Below are positions 11,640 through 24,418 of a stretch of DNA of 64,000 nt, one piece after another (the first letter of the stretch is position 1; each line of letters opens with the position of its first letter). Made by a program: the position numbers and the translations under genes. Location of the stretch: NCBI GenBank assembly GCA_965153455.1, contig OZ234503.1, positions 5,518,001 through 5,582,000 of the forward strand, given 5' to 3'. The notes below the pieces were generated by a model that was not told where the DNA came from, did no database searches, and saw only the letters and a list, made by a program, of their open reading frames with translations. This stretch comes from Sphagnum compactum (Eukaryota; Bryophyta; Sphagnopsida; Sphagnales).

Positions 11640-12951
11640 GAGAAGTGTTGCATTCATGTAGGTAATTTGTAACTTCTTTTGTAACTCATAGATCAGGTGA
11701 TCCTGATAACTAGAGCAAAAAACCCACCTAGATCTCAAATCAAAACATTGTTCAAGTAATCTAGATCACCAAGCTAAATAATTCCAACTTTTAGTTTACT
11801 CCATGATGACAATGAATTTTAGTTCTTTGAAAAAACCAATTCACAAAATCATTCTTGCAATCCACACATGCATCCTGTTATATATTACTACACATGAATA
11901 GGAATCATACTAAGAGCTTTCAAGTATTAATCAAGATCTATCATCACCTTGAAATTGACAAAAAAAGTGTGAAGTTGGGCACTTCAACCATTGGCAGCTT
12001 CAGTGTCATTGAGATGTCATGATGCCATTGTAGCCACTAAAGTGGAATCCAAACCTCCAAACAAAAGCACTCCAAATGGCACATCGGTTATGAGCCTCTT
12101 GATAATTGCTTGCTAGGTCATGTCCAGCCACTCCCATATAATAGATATTCATCAATAATAAATTTGCAAGTTCAAGTAATTTTTTTTTACAATAGTGATT
12201 CCTTAATCAATCCATAGTAAATTATTTTTTAGATTTTCTCTTAGACTCTCTCCATGAATTTCACAAATAGATTTTTGTTCTTGAAGCTTGTGACAAATCC
12301 TAGATAACATGGATGGAGAGAGACACAAATAGAAACAAACTCTAGAGAGTTAGGGAAATGATAAAAACATGGGTGGAGATTAATCACCTTCTTAAAGGTA
12401 GCACAAAACACATCTGGATCATATGGAGTGTAAGGGATGATGGAGTCTGAATACCGGCATGGGTTGAAATATCTATGAAATCCTCTTGCATGCACTGAAG
12501 ATGATCAAACAAAAATTCCAAGAACCCTCAACATTTGGCATGATCAAACATGGCTTGAGGGAAATTACTCTTGAAATCAAAAATTTAGAACAATTTGCAA
12601 CAAGAGGTCTTGATTTTCATTTAGGTTTTGTAGCACAAATTCTTGTTTGTTGTTGCTTTTAACTTGATTTGTTGAAGTAGATGTGGCTTGGTGGGAAAAT
12701 CTCAAAATGTTCACAATCATCCTTTAATGCCTTCATCTCTAAAGTGAAGTACACAACCCCTGCACTACAAAAAAACAAGTAGATGACGAGATCTCAATCC
12801 ATGTTGTTGGTTAGATTCTTGCCTAGACTTCTTTGGCTTCGATTTTACAATAGTAAGTCTTGTTGTTGTAGGCTAAGATGGAATTACAAGAAGGAAAGTT
12901 GATGGAGTTGCTACCACCATTTCCCCAACCCAGGTAGAGTGGTGTTATGTT
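11640..12951 (-). pseudogene. ASN: Asparagine synthetase (glutamine-hydrolysing) pseudogene fragment, with introns
   Basis: Five consecutive exon remnants read in order on the minus strand. Exon a (12951-12915) gives ITPLYLGWGNGG. Exon b (12759-12664) gives EMKALKDDCEHFEIFPPSHIY. Exon c (about 12485-12388) gives YSDSIIPYTPYDPDVF. Exon d (about 12109-11948) gives KRLITDVPFGVLL followed by FGGLDS. Exon e (from 11702) gives GSPDL and KEVTNYL. Asparagine synthetase has these blocks in this order, from the end of the glutaminase domain into the ATP-binding domain. The SGGLDS pyrophosphate loop is altered to FGGLDS (12061-12044). Intron a-b (12914-12760) keeps GT-AG and a matching split codon. In-frame stops in exons d and e, slightly shifted acceptors, and absent N- and C-terminal exons show it is dead. 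Because introns are kept it derives from genomic DNA, not a processed transcript. Confidence 0.85.
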
Positions 12952-13124
12952 GTGAAAAAAATAATGTTTTTTTGCAACAAAAAAAAGAAAGAAGAAAAAA
13001 AAGTCTTCATCATCTTCTTCTTTGCAGCAAGACGAGACAAAATAAAACAATAGTGACATTTATGTCATCTTCTTCAGAGCAAAAAAAATGCAAAAAATAA
13101 GAAAGGAGGAGAAGAAGGGAGCTT

Positions 13125-13300
13125 ACCTTCAAGCTCCCACTTCTGCCACCACCTTGAAGCTCCTCTTGATTTTGCGCTCTTGTTGCCACCATGTTGAAGC
13201 TCCTCTTGTTGGGGCACTCTTGAAGCTCCCAACCCTTGAAGCTCTTGTAGATTTCGCGCTCTTGAAGCTCTAAGCTACTCAAGCTCTCTCTAGGTCAGAA
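13125..13300 (+). repeat. Cluster of CTTGAAGCTC-type short repeats
   Basis: The word TTGAAGCTCC/T occurs about six times in 175 bp at irregular spacing. On the minus strand an open frame runs through it (13282 downward) but it begins at TTG, not ATG, so I do not call a gene. Confidence 0.5.
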
Positions 13301-13899
13301 GCTCTAGCAATGGAAGTGAGCGCAAAAGGAGGTGGGTGGGGAGCGGGTCAGCAGGATGAGGGAAGTAGGTTGGTTGGTAGGAAGAAGGGCAGTAGGTGGG
13401 TTGGGGTAGGTAAGAGCTTCCCCAAAAAAAACTTGGGGTCAGGGGTGTGCCGAAACAAAAGCGATAAAAAAACGAAAAAAAACTGAGCTAGGGGAAAAAA
13501 TGTAGCTGGGAAAAAAAAGGAGCAGAAGAAAGAAAAAATACTGACCCCTGAGCGACAGTTTCATCCCATCCATGAAATCCCAGAGGGGGATTTTTTGGAT
13601 GGTGCACTGGTGGGTGCTGGGTCACTCAAGCCAGAGGATTTGACATCTTGACACCCACTAGTGACAAGTAGTAGACCTGGGCTGGGTTCAATCAAGACTA
13701 GCCTAGCATGAATTTTTCTTTTTCTTTTGAAGCTGAAGGCATTTTTGAGGACTCTAGTTAGGGTTAAGTAATAAAATAGGCAGCAAGTAGCAGAATCTGT
13801 GATGGTCTGAAGCCTGAAGCAGAGTGGTGAGTGTATGGTCTTCTTTCACATGGAATTAGATACTGGCATGCACTGCAGCCTTCACAACGTGCCTGGACA

Positions 13900-13900
<1 letters not shown>

Positions 13901-13926
<26 letters not shown>
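13901..13926 (+). repeat. (CT)13 microsatellite
   Basis: Uninterrupted CT dinucleotide run. Confidence 0.9.
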
Positions 13927-13930
<4 letters not shown>

Positions 13931-14020
13931 CTAGTCTAGTCTACTACTACATAGTAGATGTTGATTTGTTTGGTACACAACCCAAGGGAAATCTATTTAG
14001 TAATGTCAGTGAGAAGGTAG

Positions 14021-14047
14021 TAGCCTAGTACTACTACTACTAGGCTA
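14021..14047. repeat. Perfect 10-bp inverted repeat (hairpin)
   Basis: TAGCCTAGTA (14021-14030) and TACTAGGCTA (14038-14047) pair perfectly around a 7-base loop CTACTAC. There is no following T-run and no adjacent gene, so it is not called a terminator or promoter element. Confidence 0.6.
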
Positions 14048-17000
14048 AGGCAGTGCATAAAATGAAAGGCAACTTTTTCACCTTCCCTGACAAGAGAAGA
14101 GAGTCTTTCAATTTTGCTTTCTCAATTTGGAAAACCATTTTTTTCAAAAAATAAATTTTTTGCTTTCTGCTTCCAAATTCCAAATGCATTATTATTTATT
14201 TCTTTTTTTTCTCAATTTTATTTTGTCTTGTAAGTTGTTCATGTACTAAAAGAGTGGGTGGGGTTTAGGCCGATTCGGCTCCATAGCCAAGTCTGAGTTT
14301 GGCTGACTCTGCTGGCTGGCCTATGGCCAAGTCCCAAATCCTATGGCCAAGTGCCAGATTTGGGTCTCCAAGCTCAGGTCGCCATGGGTTCTCCCTAAAA
14401 GCCAGAATTGGCCAAACCCTTCTTCTTCCCCTTTCCACTAGTGTTAGCAATTGTTGTTCAATAACAAACATACTCTTCCAAATACACAAAAGGCAGCTTG
14501 ATGATCAGGCCCACAGAATTGGCACCTCAGTTGAATGACTTGTTCAACATGAGAACCATAATTAGTCTATTAAAGGGAGAATAAGACCTAACCGACAAAA
14601 AAATGTTGACTTGATCTTAAAACCAACTGTTTTATGTAGTGAAACAAAGTTATAACTTTATGGTTGTATAAATATATGTCACTATATTTCATGTCATGAC
14701 TATCATATAATAACATGTCCAATGAAAGAAAAATGTTGACCTAAAAAGTAAAATATTGTTGAACAAAGTTTTTAAATAAAACTTCTTTTTTTTTTTCAAT
14801 GTGAAAGCAATTTTCCAAGACTATTGAAATATGACCTGGTTATTTTATTTATTGTCCACATACTAGATTGCATGTCATTCCTTGGGAACTGTCCACATAG
14901 ATTCTATGTCATTTAAGAGACTCATTGGTGATAACTATGATTCATTTGCACTGGATTGGATCCTTATGAATTTCAAAGTTAAGTCATTGAAATTTGAGAC
15001 CAATGCCACACAAAATTAAAAGTACCTTCCATTCTAAACCTAAATTACCTATCACAAGGTCCTTATCTTTTACGAGTATCAGCTTCATTGCTTAAGTATT
15101 GCATATTAGGGGACCAATCTTTAGGGTAAGCACGCCCATCTCCAAACATACGTTGATAATTGATCATTTTGATTCTTCGCAATCTGAATAGTCAACAATC
15201 ACACACCAACCTTTGACTATTCACTTGCATGCCAAAGATCAAATGTAGACTTGTCATTTCTAACTTAGAAGCCCCCAATTTCGAAGGCCATATTTCCTTT
15301 GTTTCTCTTCGATTTTCATCAATTCAAAATGCATTGGATGTGGACAATTGCTTTTTGGACACCGTTACAATTTGTGGATTACCTTGGAATTCGGAGACCT
15401 CTAAGATATTATTTCAACACACACTAACCTCGTTATCCAAATGCAAGTTATGTTGTGAATGGTGATTAAACAAAATGGTTATAAGATTTTAGCAATTAGT
15501 GAAATGCTTAGGAACATCATATGGTTATTTCTTTTGTCAATAGTTATTACTTAAGTGACAAAGTGAATTTGACCCACTTTCTTCATAAGATTTTTTTAGA
15601 GATTAATACATACAAAGAAAACACATTTTTTTCGTGTAGAAAAATTGCAAAACATCACCAAAACAATTCATTGCTTTCATTTGTTATTTTTTAAATAAAC
15701 ATATCTTCAAATATCATTGAACATTCCAAATCTTTGCAATAATTTTTTTTATAGATCATGTATACAATAGTGGGTGTCTTAGTTTTGTTCTTAGACTTTC
15801 AATAATTAATTGGTCAATAACAAATCATTGGCCTACTATGTCGGTTGTCAAAGTAGCCACATTGACAATAACTTATTATCTTGGTCCCTTGCAAGCTAAT
15901 GGATAGTTTTGAAGTTTATTTTTGCTCATAATTTGTGGGGCACTAGAAAATTGTAATGCTTGGGCTATAGAAATACATGAACTTATGAATTTTGCATAAG
16001 TCAATTAATTGCACTATGTGCATATCGAACTTTATAACCTCAAAACAAATCCCGTTTTAAAATTCCAATATGTACAATAAAATGTGGCAATTACACCTAT
16101 TTAGCAAAAATAATAGACTAAATGTTACACCAAAATTGGTCCATCCAACTACCATGCATCCATAAGTAGGAAAAAAGGACACTTGAAATTAAAAAGCACC
16201 TATCCACATCGCTATTTTGATTGTTTTAAACAAACAAAAAGGTTCTTGTAGAATCATGAATTTGCATCATTTTCTTGAGGTTGCAATTTTACAACTAATC
16301 AAACTTAAATTCCAAAAAATAAATTATTGTGTTCCCATGATGATTTTTCACATGCAAAGGTACAATTTTAAGCAATGTCCACACCCTTTTATGACTCATT
16401 TTATTATGTCCGGACCCATTGTGGGGGTTTTTCAATTGGGTGGATGTGAGGGAAAGTTTTTTAAAAATAGTAACAAAAATTATATATATATCACAACATT
16501 TGCATCAACTTCTTGTTTTAAATATTTAGTGGGCTAAAAGAATAAGGTGATGTGGCACGTTGGGATTGGTTAATTTATATATTTTACACTAATTATGTGG
16601 ATTAAAATGTACTTCAAAACATTATTGATAATCTTTAACAAATTTTTTCAATATTTTATACTTATTATATTCATTTCAAATTTATCAACATGTTATAGTT
16701 GACATTACATCAAATTCAAATTTAAATTAGCTCATTGTGCTTTAAAACATGTAAAATAATAGTGGTTACACTTGTAGTGGGTCCTTACATAGTGATTACA
16801 CTCCCCATGTATTAACAAACCAACATAAAATTAAAAAGAATGTTATTTTAACAACCAAAGATTTGACAATAATTGTTTCAATATCCATAAATGATATAAA
16901 TTTTGTTAAATTGACACAAAGCTTTGTGCTAATCTCACCAAGTTTTGTATGATCAAAATTAAGATTGACCTAAATAATAATGAACTATTGAAAATTGTCT

Positions 17001-18034
17001 GCAAATATGTGAAAGAGAGAAAAAGAGGGAAAAAGGAAGGGATATTAATAAATTGATAAACCTCCATCTCCATTATCATTATTCTTATTTCTTTCTCACA
17101 TTTTCAAATTGAAGCTTAAGTTGATATTTAATATTTGGTATAATTATTAAAACTTCGTACGTTCCATAAACATTTCATAAGTCTAGTGTTTTTTCCCTTG
17201 CCATAGGGTTCTAATTTATTGTTAGCCAAGGAGGGGATGTTGCTAGCATTCATTATGTATATATGCAATCCAATAACTCATGCTACATCTTGGCTCATGC
17301 CAATATGTTGGGATTTTGCTTGCAATGCATTTTTTTTTCCCCATAATGTATTATTTGGTGAATTAGTAGGTCCATTTCCTTGTTTATAATAATCCAATCC
17401 CACATGTTCCTTGTTGTTAATTTTAACTATAGGGTTGGGATGTTTGCCTTTCCAAATGCCATCTTTAAATTATGGACTGCTTGAGAGTTATTATCATATA
17501 ATCTTTTTATTGCCATAACAATCAATGGCCATATCTCTAGCTTTGAAAATTAGTTTTTGTACAAGCACCATGGTTCCTTTGTTTATGTTCCTATCCTACA
17601 TCTTCTTTCTTGATGTCTTCATATGCTATTAACATGGCAACAAACTTCTATGGTTTTCCAATATATCTATTTTTGACATTAAATTGGGGACCTTGAACTT
17701 TCTTGGTTTGAAGGTTTAATGAAATTTAATGTAAAGACAATTTCATGGTTTGTTTGGGATCCCATCTTTCATTACATACACTACAATTATGAATAATTAT
17801 AGAAGACAATGCAATTATCACTTTCTTGCATGGAAAAAAAATGTATATAACAACTACAATAATATTATTTTAAAACTTGTAACACAAAAGACTTGATTTT
17901 TTAGGGTTAGGTTTTTAAGGTTGGATTAAAAATTTCAATTAAAATTTTTTAGGAAGATGACTTGTTGGGGTTTAAGGTTTGGAACATGAATTTTTAGGTT
18001 TTAAAGACATTTTTTTTGGTTTAATAATGTGGCT

Positions 18035-18150
18035 CCAAAACCCCAAAACCCATGGTGGGTACCAGAAACCAAAAACCCATGGCACATGCCCAAACCGCTA
18101 GACCCATGGCACACACCAAAACCCATGGTGCATGGCAAAACCCAAAACCC
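18035..18150 (+). repeat. Irregular AAACCCATGG-rich tandem tract
   Basis: ACCCATGG or a close variant occurs about five times in about 110 bp with AAAACC spacers. A 62-codon open frame crosses it but is a product of the repeat. Confidence 0.5.
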
Positions 18151-19189
18151 CACATTGCGGTGAAACCCTATTGTGTTGGACCAAAATCGACATCATTAAT
18201 AGTTATTGATAGTGAAATGCAATTGAAGCTTATATCATAATTACGTTGAATATTTTATGGTTTAGATTCAAATATTTGTGGTAATTTATATATGTAATGA
18301 AATATTTCATAAAACATTTTTGCAATTAGAATTGGTTTCATAGCATCTTTGAACTTTTAAAGTAATAGATGTGTCATGTAACAAATTATGTGGATTTTGT
18401 TTCCAATCAAAAAATAATTAATTTCAATGTGAATTGATCATACATATTATATATGACGTGGAAAAATCAAAATTTCAAAAATAAAATTTTCTTTTAACAT
18501 GTTCATTCTAAAATGAAATATTTTTAAAAGACCATATAACAAGTAGAAAAAAACTATTTAGGAACAATAGTTCAATGTTTAGAACAATGTTCGTATTATC
18601 AATATGAAGAAGGGTGTGAAACTAATTATTTCATTCAATAAGCCTTAAGATACAATGAGCATCTAATATTTTTTTCTATTTTTAAATAATTATGATTGGG
18701 AAAATAAATAAATGAAATGAAAACAAAAGTCCATATTAGTATTAACAATTGAAGTAAACTTACATAGGAAAAAAATAAGTTATAGACTAAGGTGATTGAG
18801 TAATTTCATAAGAAGTTATGGATTTTTGAAAATGAGTATAATGCTAGGGCTTGGAATAATTGTGAGAGGTCTAAAAAAGGGATTGTATAATTTGTGTATT
18901 CATGTGTTGATTTTTCATTTGGCACTTTTTGTCCACCACACCATGCTTTCACCCAATGATACATATATGCTTTCACCTTAAACCTAAATCCTTAAACCCC
19001 ATGGGCCAAAACCTAGCCATAAAACTTGAACCCATGGGGTTAAGTTAAATTCACATTAGTTTTAACTCTAAATGGTTGGGTGGCCTACTATGTTTAGGTG
19101 TAAAAGGAAACTACATAAGTGGGAGTTCCTCTCATTTATTTATTTATTTATTTTTCATTTCTCGTTTGAAAATCATGGTTTTGTCTTGA

Positions 19190-20174
19190 AGTTTGAGCTC
19201 ATTTCGTGATAGTGAGGGGTCATTGGGCTCACTTGGTAGGATTGAAGATTTTAGTTCCTCATCAAATAGTGATGGGGAAATGTTTGATGAGATGGATAGA
19301 TAGAATTAGGTAGTTTTTGCAATTGTAGTAGCTATTCCTATTTCTTTGGACATGTTCAATGCCAATAAACTTGAGGATGGTGTGGGTTAATTAGAGCATC
19401 CAATGATGGGTGTGTGTAACATGTTGGTCAAAATTTTGTGACATTAAAGTTGTTCAAGATTTTCACCAATTTCACTTTAGGGGAGTTTGAAAAGTTAACA
19501 ACACTTGTGGTATCCACCATTGCATGTCACATGTGTGATCTACAAATGAGGCTCACAGTTTTTTGGTCACAACTTTTAAAGTTGATTCCCAAGGTAGTGC
19601 CATTTGAACATAATGTACATGAAACATCTTAATGTTACCATGTATGACACATTCATTTGGAATTCGTAGAAGAGTGTGTTATGTGATGATGCCATCTTCA
19701 TTACCTCTTGCACTAATGAAGTAATTAAGGACAAAATTTGGTGGTTTATTCTAGAGACAATAAGGACAAATTAACAACCATGTTATTATAATTTTAACCT
19801 AGGTGCATTAAGTTCATTGATGGCATGCTCATCAAGAGCCACAAACCTTGGAATAATGTTATCAACTAAGATCTAGTTAACAAACACAAAAAGATTTACT
19901 CAATGAACAACACCATGGTTCTTGATCATCGAGGCTTGTTCATTTATTTGGATATAGGTTATCTAGGTTTTTACCATTAAGTTATTACTTTTGTGTTCTA
20001 GAGTTACATAAGAATTGGCATTAATGATTTGTGCACAAGGATGAGTATTTTTTAGTATTTTTTAGTATTTATTAAAGGTCCTAAAGTACATAAACAAAGA
20101 CTAGAAACAATCATGCACCAATTTGGGAGGTGCAAGCTAGACTTCGATGTTAATCATGATGTGATGCAAACATA
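19190..20174 (+). pseudogene. PIF/Harbinger-type transposase pseudogene, 5' part (interrupted)
   Basis: Fragments match plant PIF/Harbinger DDE transposases in order: an acidic serine-rich N-terminus (about 19196-19300), KLFKIFTNFTLGEFEKL (about 19444), KFIDGMLIKSHKPWNN (about 19810, first catalytic Asp codon 19819-19821), MNNTMVLDH and LFIYLDIGYLGFYH (Asp codon 19951-19953). The Asp that normally follows YH is replaced by TAA at 19978-19980, and other stops and a deletion before the FIDG block show it is inactive. The frame reaches HDVMQTY at 20174, where element C is inserted. The reading continues at 28620. The family assignment rests on motif recall. Confidence 0.8.
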
Positions 20175-20479
20175 CATTACACCAAACTTGACATTTATGA
20201 TTTAGCCAAAATATGACTAGTGGACAAACCTAGTCATATTTACCATGTTTTCCCTTTTAAACATAAACTGATAACCATGAATATGATTACATGACTAAAA
20301 GTCTTCTTGAAGGTGGTCAAACCAAATTTTTATTTAGTTTACAATTTGAAATCAATACTTATGAATAAAAGGAAAGTGAAATGGAAGGTAGTTAAAACTA
20401 TAAAAACTTGTAAATAAACAACCATAGATTTAATGCACAAATAGAAAACTTTCATTTTGAAATTTATCATGTAAAATAT

Positions 20480-20800
20480 ATGAACCCCTAGGTAGCTCCT
20501 AGGAAGGCCTATGTAGACCTTATGTAGGACCAAGTAACCCCTAGGTAGCTCCTATGAAGGCCTATGTAGACCTTAGGTAGCCCTAGGTACTAAAGGTCAT
20601 CCCTAAGTAGCCTAGTACCCCCTAAGTAGGTCTATGTAGACCCTATGTAACCTAGGTACCCCCTAGGTAGGCATATGTGAACCCTATGTGACCTAGGTAA
20701 ACCTCTTAGTAACCCTAGGTGGCTCTAAGTTGGCCCTACATAACATAGGAAATCCTTAGGTAGACCCTAGGTAACCCCTAGGTAGTTTAGATGGGTATGT
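20480..20800 (+). repeat. CCCTAGGTAG short-period repeats (left part of element C)
   Basis: Dense irregular copies of ACCCCTAGGTAG, CCTATGTAGACC and related words with a period near 10-12 bp. The same vocabulary in the same orientation recurs near the other end of element C (27380-28030). Confidence 0.65.
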
Positions 20801-21489
20801 GCAAGTTAAAATGGACCAACATTTCCATAACACTACAAATTTTTTTACACCCTTGTGAGTTATAATATGTCCCAAGTTAAATGTTTTTTGAATCTTTATG
20901 AAAAGGGATTCAAATATATGATTCTTTTGTAATTTACTTAAATGAAATATTCTAGTTATTTGAAAATTATTTATTTACACTAAATGGGGAACTTTTTAAT
21001 GTGCATGGGCTTCATTGTAGTAGTACATAAAGTACTCGTCAATGGACTCACAATGATCATAAATCCATTTAAATTAATGAATCCATTTAAATTAATCTTC
21101 AAAACTCATGTAAATGTTATAAGCAATTCAAATAGGGGTTTGGGGGACTTTTGATGATGGCATGAAAGTTTGGGGGAGTGTTTTACTATTGCAATTCTTT
21201 TTAAAAAAATGTTATCCGAGTTAAATGCCTTATCCACCTTGACTAATGAACATGTCCATTTTAACTAGAAGCTTGTGGCTTGAATGACATGTGTATTATT
21301 TGACTAGTGAACTTGTTTAGAATGACTTATTTTGAGTATCCATCAAATTGAACATCAAGTCAAGTTGAACAGAAAATTGACCACCTTTGTCAAAATGGTC
21401 AATGGGTTTTAATCAAACAAGACTTTAATCAAGTGGAATAAAACAAAATGACATGCTTGGTGAAAATGACCAATGGTTTCTAATCAATG

Positions 21490-23791
21490 CACTAAAAGAA
21501 AAATGATAATTTATGTCTAATCTTTGTAACTAGTTTTTAGTCACAAACGACATTTATAATTAAAATCCCCTTAGTTACATTGGTCAAGTCACCTACAACA
21601 TTAGTTGCAAACAATAACAAACTTTGTATAAAAGAAAAAGTCAACAAAATACACCTTCATCCTTGACTAGTCATATACATATTGTTGTTTACAATAAAAA
21701 TGCAATTATTTTGGTGGACATGAAAGCAAATGATGTGTTATCACGTGTCTTATCTTTTAGTCATTTTAAATGTTTTAAATATAAATTTGAAATAATCTAA
21801 AATGCTTAATTTACATTTTTGGATGGTTTTAGATTATGACATGTGGCACATTCAAAATGTGCCACGTGACATATTTTAAAATATTTAAAATATAATTATG
21901 AAACAATCTAATATGCCTAATTTATATGTTTGGATGGTTTTAGATTGTGACACATGGCATAATCTAAATATGCCACATGGAATATTTAATTAAATTTGTC
22001 CAAAATCAATTTAGGTAGGTAGGTTGTAAGTAGTTGAACTAGGTAGTGAAATAAGAAGGATTTACTTATTTACTTAAACTAAACACCTACCTACCTACCT
22101 ACCTACCTACCTACCTACCTACCTACCTAAGCTAAATATTTATTTAGGTTAGTAGATAGGTAAATAACTATGTTAGTAGGTTGGTTAGGGAAATAAGGTG
22201 CTTACTAACTAATCAATAAATCTTTTTGGGTTAAAAGTTTCAATTGGTTTTTCCCATATGACCCATGTTTTTTAGTATGAAAATGTAGGACAAAAGACCT
22301 TCATTATATACTTTTCATGGTGACAATGGAACAAAAAGCTTACGTGATAAAATTCAACATTGAAACTTAGTTACAAATTTTATTATGATTAAAAAGGTAA
22401 GTTGCAAATGAATTTCAATTATGGTTTATTCCATATAATAATAATAATAATTTTAATGTATCTAAAAGCTACTTTAGACAAACTATGTTTTAATTTTTCA
22501 TATTAATATTAATTTTTTCAATTACATATATGATAATAAATTAACCTCCTTACTAACTACTACAATATTTTTAACTTCCAATTCATAAAATAAATAAATA
22601 AAATCATTAATAAAAAGATTACTGTAATTATAGTTATATTCGAATAATTAAATTTCATTATTTTATATTTATGCATTATTATTGTAAAAATATATGTAAT
22701 AACATTAATAATTTTATTGTAAACATGTAATTATTAATAATAGACACAATAATATATTGTAATTAAATTCTTTTGTATACAATAATGACATCAATTTATT
22801 CGATTATATTAAGATATTTCTTGAAATAAAAGTATTGATTACAAATTGTAAATTATGAATACTAAGTTAAATGATGAATTATATAATGAATATGTAATTT
22901 CTGTAATTAATTAGATTGATTTTTTTATTACTCCAAATATTAAGTATTAATGTAAAATTTAATGTTTTAATAACATTGATGTTTTAAAATAAATTTAAAC
23001 TAAAACATTGTAAGTCAAAAGTTATGAGTAATTACGTTTAATTATAAATTATGCCACTTCTATAATTAATGTAATAATAAAAGAATTATAATTATTTTTT
23101 AGTAATTCATTTTAAATACTGGAGAATACTAATAATTAGTGGATAATTTTATGTTATAATTATAATTTTATTTTAAATAAATGATTATAATTAATAAATA
23201 TAATATAGTAAATTATTTTAATTATAGTAATTACATCAAATAATATAGTTACAATGAATTTTTATGAATTTATAGTTTAAAGTAAAAATCAGAAACTATG
23301 AGTACTAACTTCGATTACAAATTATATAGTTACTACAATTAATGTATAAATAAAATAATTATAGTGATTTGAAATGAACTTTACATTAATTGTAGTAATT
23401 ATTTTACTATAATTACTGAAATGTTTTCTACGACTAAATAATAATAATAATTTCTGTAAAAAATACAACCAATATACATGATCGGTCATATACATTTAAT
23501 ACACCAGTATGAACCCACACACCTTGGAATATGCATAATACTTGTTGAATACACATAGGGTTGCAACTCATTTGATCACATTTGCAAATTATGGGACACA
23601 AATTGGCCTTTTTGGATGAAAACCATGTTAAAAGTTGTAAAACACATTAATCCAAGTTAGTTGCAATGTAGTTGCAAGCAAAACCAAATGCAAAAACTAG
23701 TTGCAAAAGTAACTACTGATAGTCACAAACAACAAATAATCACAAGTAGTCACAAATTGATTGGTTACAAAAACTCAATTTTCTTCTAATG
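21490..23791. mobile_element. CACTA-type non-autonomous transposon, element B (2302 bp), nested in element C
   Basis: The left end reads CACTAAAAGAAAAATGA and the right end reads TTTTCTTCTAATG. The flanks are ATG (21487-21489) and ATG (23792-23794), a perfect 3-bp target duplication. The internal sequence matches element A in order: AAATGATGTGTTATCACGTG, TTTGAAATAATCTA, TAGATTATGACATGTGGC, GTGCCACGTG and then a TAGG/CCTA segment. The subterminal word is GTCACAAA where element A has GTCGCAAA. No coding capacity. Confidence 0.85.
22085..22137 (+). repeat. (CCTA)n microsatellite inside element B
   Basis: About 13 uninterrupted ACCT units within a longer TAGG/CCTA-rich segment that the element family shares. 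Confidence 0.9.
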
Positions 23792-24050
23792 ATGTTAGTT
23801 AATAAGATGACAAGACTTTACTACATAGGTTAGATAAGTAATTACCTACCTATGTATCTAAGCTTACTTACATAATCAACTAGTACCTAGGTTAGGTTAG
23901 TAAACCAAGTAGGTATGTAACTAAGGCCTACGTACCTACATACCTACCTCTTACCTCCTCTACCTACTTATTAATTACCTAACTTTCTTGCATACTTACA
24001 TATATAGTGATGTGAAATAAAAACTTAACAAAAATAATCACCTTTTGGAG

Positions 24051-24122
24051 GTGTAGTCATTGAAAAAGACTTAGTTTATCATTGTGAAGGTGAGGGGTTC
24101 AATTCCTTGTACATGTAACCTA
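24051..24122 (+). repeat. tRNA-like (SINE-related?) sequence, copy 1
   Basis: A Pol III B-box-like word GGTTCAATTCC (24096-24106) follows GTGAAGGTGAGG, with a tRNA-like spacing to a degenerate A-box region and a downstream TGTAACCTAT. Copies at 26801 and 28086 share this layout. It does not fold as a complete tRNA. Confidence 0.4.
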
Positions 24123-24418
24123 TGTGCATGCTTAAAGGATTAGGGTAGGTAGGCTAAATTAAGGTACTTATGTAGGCTAGATTAGGTAGGTCAGGTTTAC
24201 CACCTACCTAACTACTTACAATTTTATGATTTATTTAAACCTATTTATTACCTACTTACCTATATTGATAATAATATTAATCTAGAAAAAATGATTTAAA
24301 TTTAAATATAAAAAAATTAGCTAGTCAAATGGTTCATTGTTTGTTAGTCAAAATGACTAATCAAATAGACTTCTCCTATTTTGTGAGTCAAAAAAACCAC
24401 CTTAATCATAATGGTAGA

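Larger units (their letters stand above)
12952..19189. other. Intergenic, AT-rich, no gene recognised
   Basis: Open frames here are short and show no family motifs, including those near 15229-15465 and 16217-16537. It contains a cluster of CTTGAAGCTC repeats (13125-13300), a CT microsatellite (13901-13926), a hairpin (14021-14047) and an AAACCCATGG-rich tract (18035-18150). Confidence 0.5.

Noticed and set aside
12763-12776. CACTACAAAAAAAC looks like another CACTA transposon terminus.
   Set aside because: No partner end or target duplication was found. The position coincides with the polypyrimidine tract and acceptor (TTTTTTTGTAGTGCAG on the minus strand) of intron a-b of the asparagine synthetase pseudogene, which explains it.
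13010-13282. A 90-codon minus-strand frame reading SSLELQEREIYKSFKGW.
   Set aside because: It begins at TTG, not ATG, runs through short CTTGAAGCTC repeats and shows no family motif.
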